DNA of 5,756 bases. It comes from an uncultured Eubacteriales bacterium. GTDB lineage: Bacteria; Bacillota; Clostridia; UBA1381. Position 1 is the stretch's first letter. The number at the start of each line of letters is the position of its first letter. Position numbers and translations under genes: made by a program. The notes under the pieces are model-generated. The model was not told the origin of the DNA. It saw only the letters and a program-made list of their open reading frames with translations, and ran no database searches. Shown in pieces: positions 5,472 through 5,756 of the stretch. The stretch covers positions 1-5,756 of the forward strand of contig USPO01000116.1 in the NCBI GenBank assembly GCA_900556575.1, given 5' to 3'.

Positions 5472-5756
5472 TCTTGATTTCTCGAAGGTCGGTGATATGC
5501 TCGAAGCCATGATTGCCCGTATTCTTGCGGGTGGTGTATTGGTGTGTATCAATATCGATGAAGAGGCTGCCGGTGATCTTCTGAATAAATTGGTTGCCAC
5601 GGACTATGCGCTCTCCATTCTGAATCGGGAAGAACTGAACCTGATGTGGCGCAATTTCATCGGTCAGGTACGTTCTTCTGCCAATGTGCATCCGTTGTTG
5701 TCCGGTTATGCTACCCGTCTGCTGAATGACAAAGGGGAAATCTCCGCAGAGGAGAT
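5281..5756 (+). CDS. DUF5682-like protein fragment, both ends missing, foreign to the rest of the window
   Basis: This frame is open from 5278 to the window end; 5281 is merely the first in-frame ATG. The protein (MAEIQHIPELTALLSTVLPA onward) is helix-rich, with ADLPALVEAMTVQLDRLSAAS, EAVPDLVNIVRYGNVRDLDF, ILAGGVLVCINIDEEAAGDL and HPLLSGYATRLLNDKGEISA. The RYGNVR block and the LLSG-x-ATRLL block match my memory of DUF5682 proteins. These have no known activity and are often encoded beside MoxR-type ATPases and VWA-domain proteins. Arginine is CGT in 6 of 8 cases with no AGA or AGG, unlike the AGA-using regulators upstream, and hand-counted GC is 50-55%. This style suggests a Bacteroidota source. 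The same frame stays protein-like back to about 5221 but is interrupted by TAA at 5275-5277. No promoter or ribosome binding site for it is visible. Confidence 0.6.
   Translation, partial: MAEIQHIPELTALLSTVLPADLPALVEAMTVQLDRLSAASTDILEMMEAVPDLVNIVRYGNVRDLDFSKVGDMLEAMIARILAGGVLVCINIDEEAAGDLLNKLVATDYALSILNREELNLMWRNFIGQVRSSANVHPLLSGYATRLLNDKGEISAEE

Noticed and set aside
5218..5691. Minus-strand open frame of 157 codons over the tail segment
   Set aside because: The plus-strand frame there has coherent codon use and family-like blocks; the minus frame is rich in His and Arg with no recognisable domain.
5221..5756. Integration of a mobile element or defence island at the junction
   Set aside because: No inverted repeat ends, target duplication, tRNA, integrase or transposase is visible at the boundary, and only one internal gene fragment is present.
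1..5756. CRISPR array, tRNA, rRNA or riboswitch
   Set aside because: No regularly spaced repeats, cloverleaf-like segments or long structured leaders were seen; the repeats present are short and tied to promoters and a terminator.

Overview
The window is mostly low-GC DNA. It has strong GGAGG-type ribosome binding sites, sigma-A-like TTGACA/TATAAT promoters with 17-base spacing, and U-tract terminators. Gene content and style suggest a plant-polysaccharide-degrading Clostridia-type Firmicute, probably of gut or rumen origin; this is inference, as no rRNA or other marker is present. The last ~530 bases do not fit that picture. They are GC-richer (about 50-55% in the blocks counted by hand), use CGT for most arginines, and read as a fragment of an unrelated protein.

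Layout: (1) 1-166, minus strand, the N-terminus of an exported protein with a signal peptide, cut by the window edge. (2) 167-368, a divergent promoter region. (3) 369-2237 plus stop, a family 3 glycoside hydrolase of beta-xylosidase/beta-glucosidase type with a shortened C-terminus. (4) 2346-3506 and 3722-4903, two tandem paralogous repressor-type regulators. Each joins a GntR winged helix to a LacI-type sugar-sensing domain (AraR-like architecture). Each has its own promoter and is followed by its own terminator. (5) 4907-5114, a terminator and a promoter region rich in inverted repeats. (6) 5115 to about 5230, the start of a substrate-binding lipoprotein of an ABC transporter. (7) about 5221-5756, a foreign-looking coding segment resembling DUF5682 family proteins, joined out of frame to the lipoprotein.

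Working model: oligosaccharides released outside the cell (possibly by the minus-strand exported enzyme) are imported through the ABC transporter whose lipoprotein starts at 5115, and are cleaved in the cytoplasm by the GH3 enzyme, which has no signal peptide. The two regulators sense the sugar. They have identical recognition helices, and a TGATATAT motif recurs in the noncoding DNA before regulator 1, regulator 2 and the lipoprotein gene, and inside the terminator stem after regulator 2. This fits a shared operator, autoregulation and control of the transporter.

I see no CRISPR array, RNA gene or transposase. The most striking candidates are the repeated motif network with paired regulators, and the sharp junction near 5221-5235. 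I regard the junction as more likely an assembly chimera than a biological fusion.
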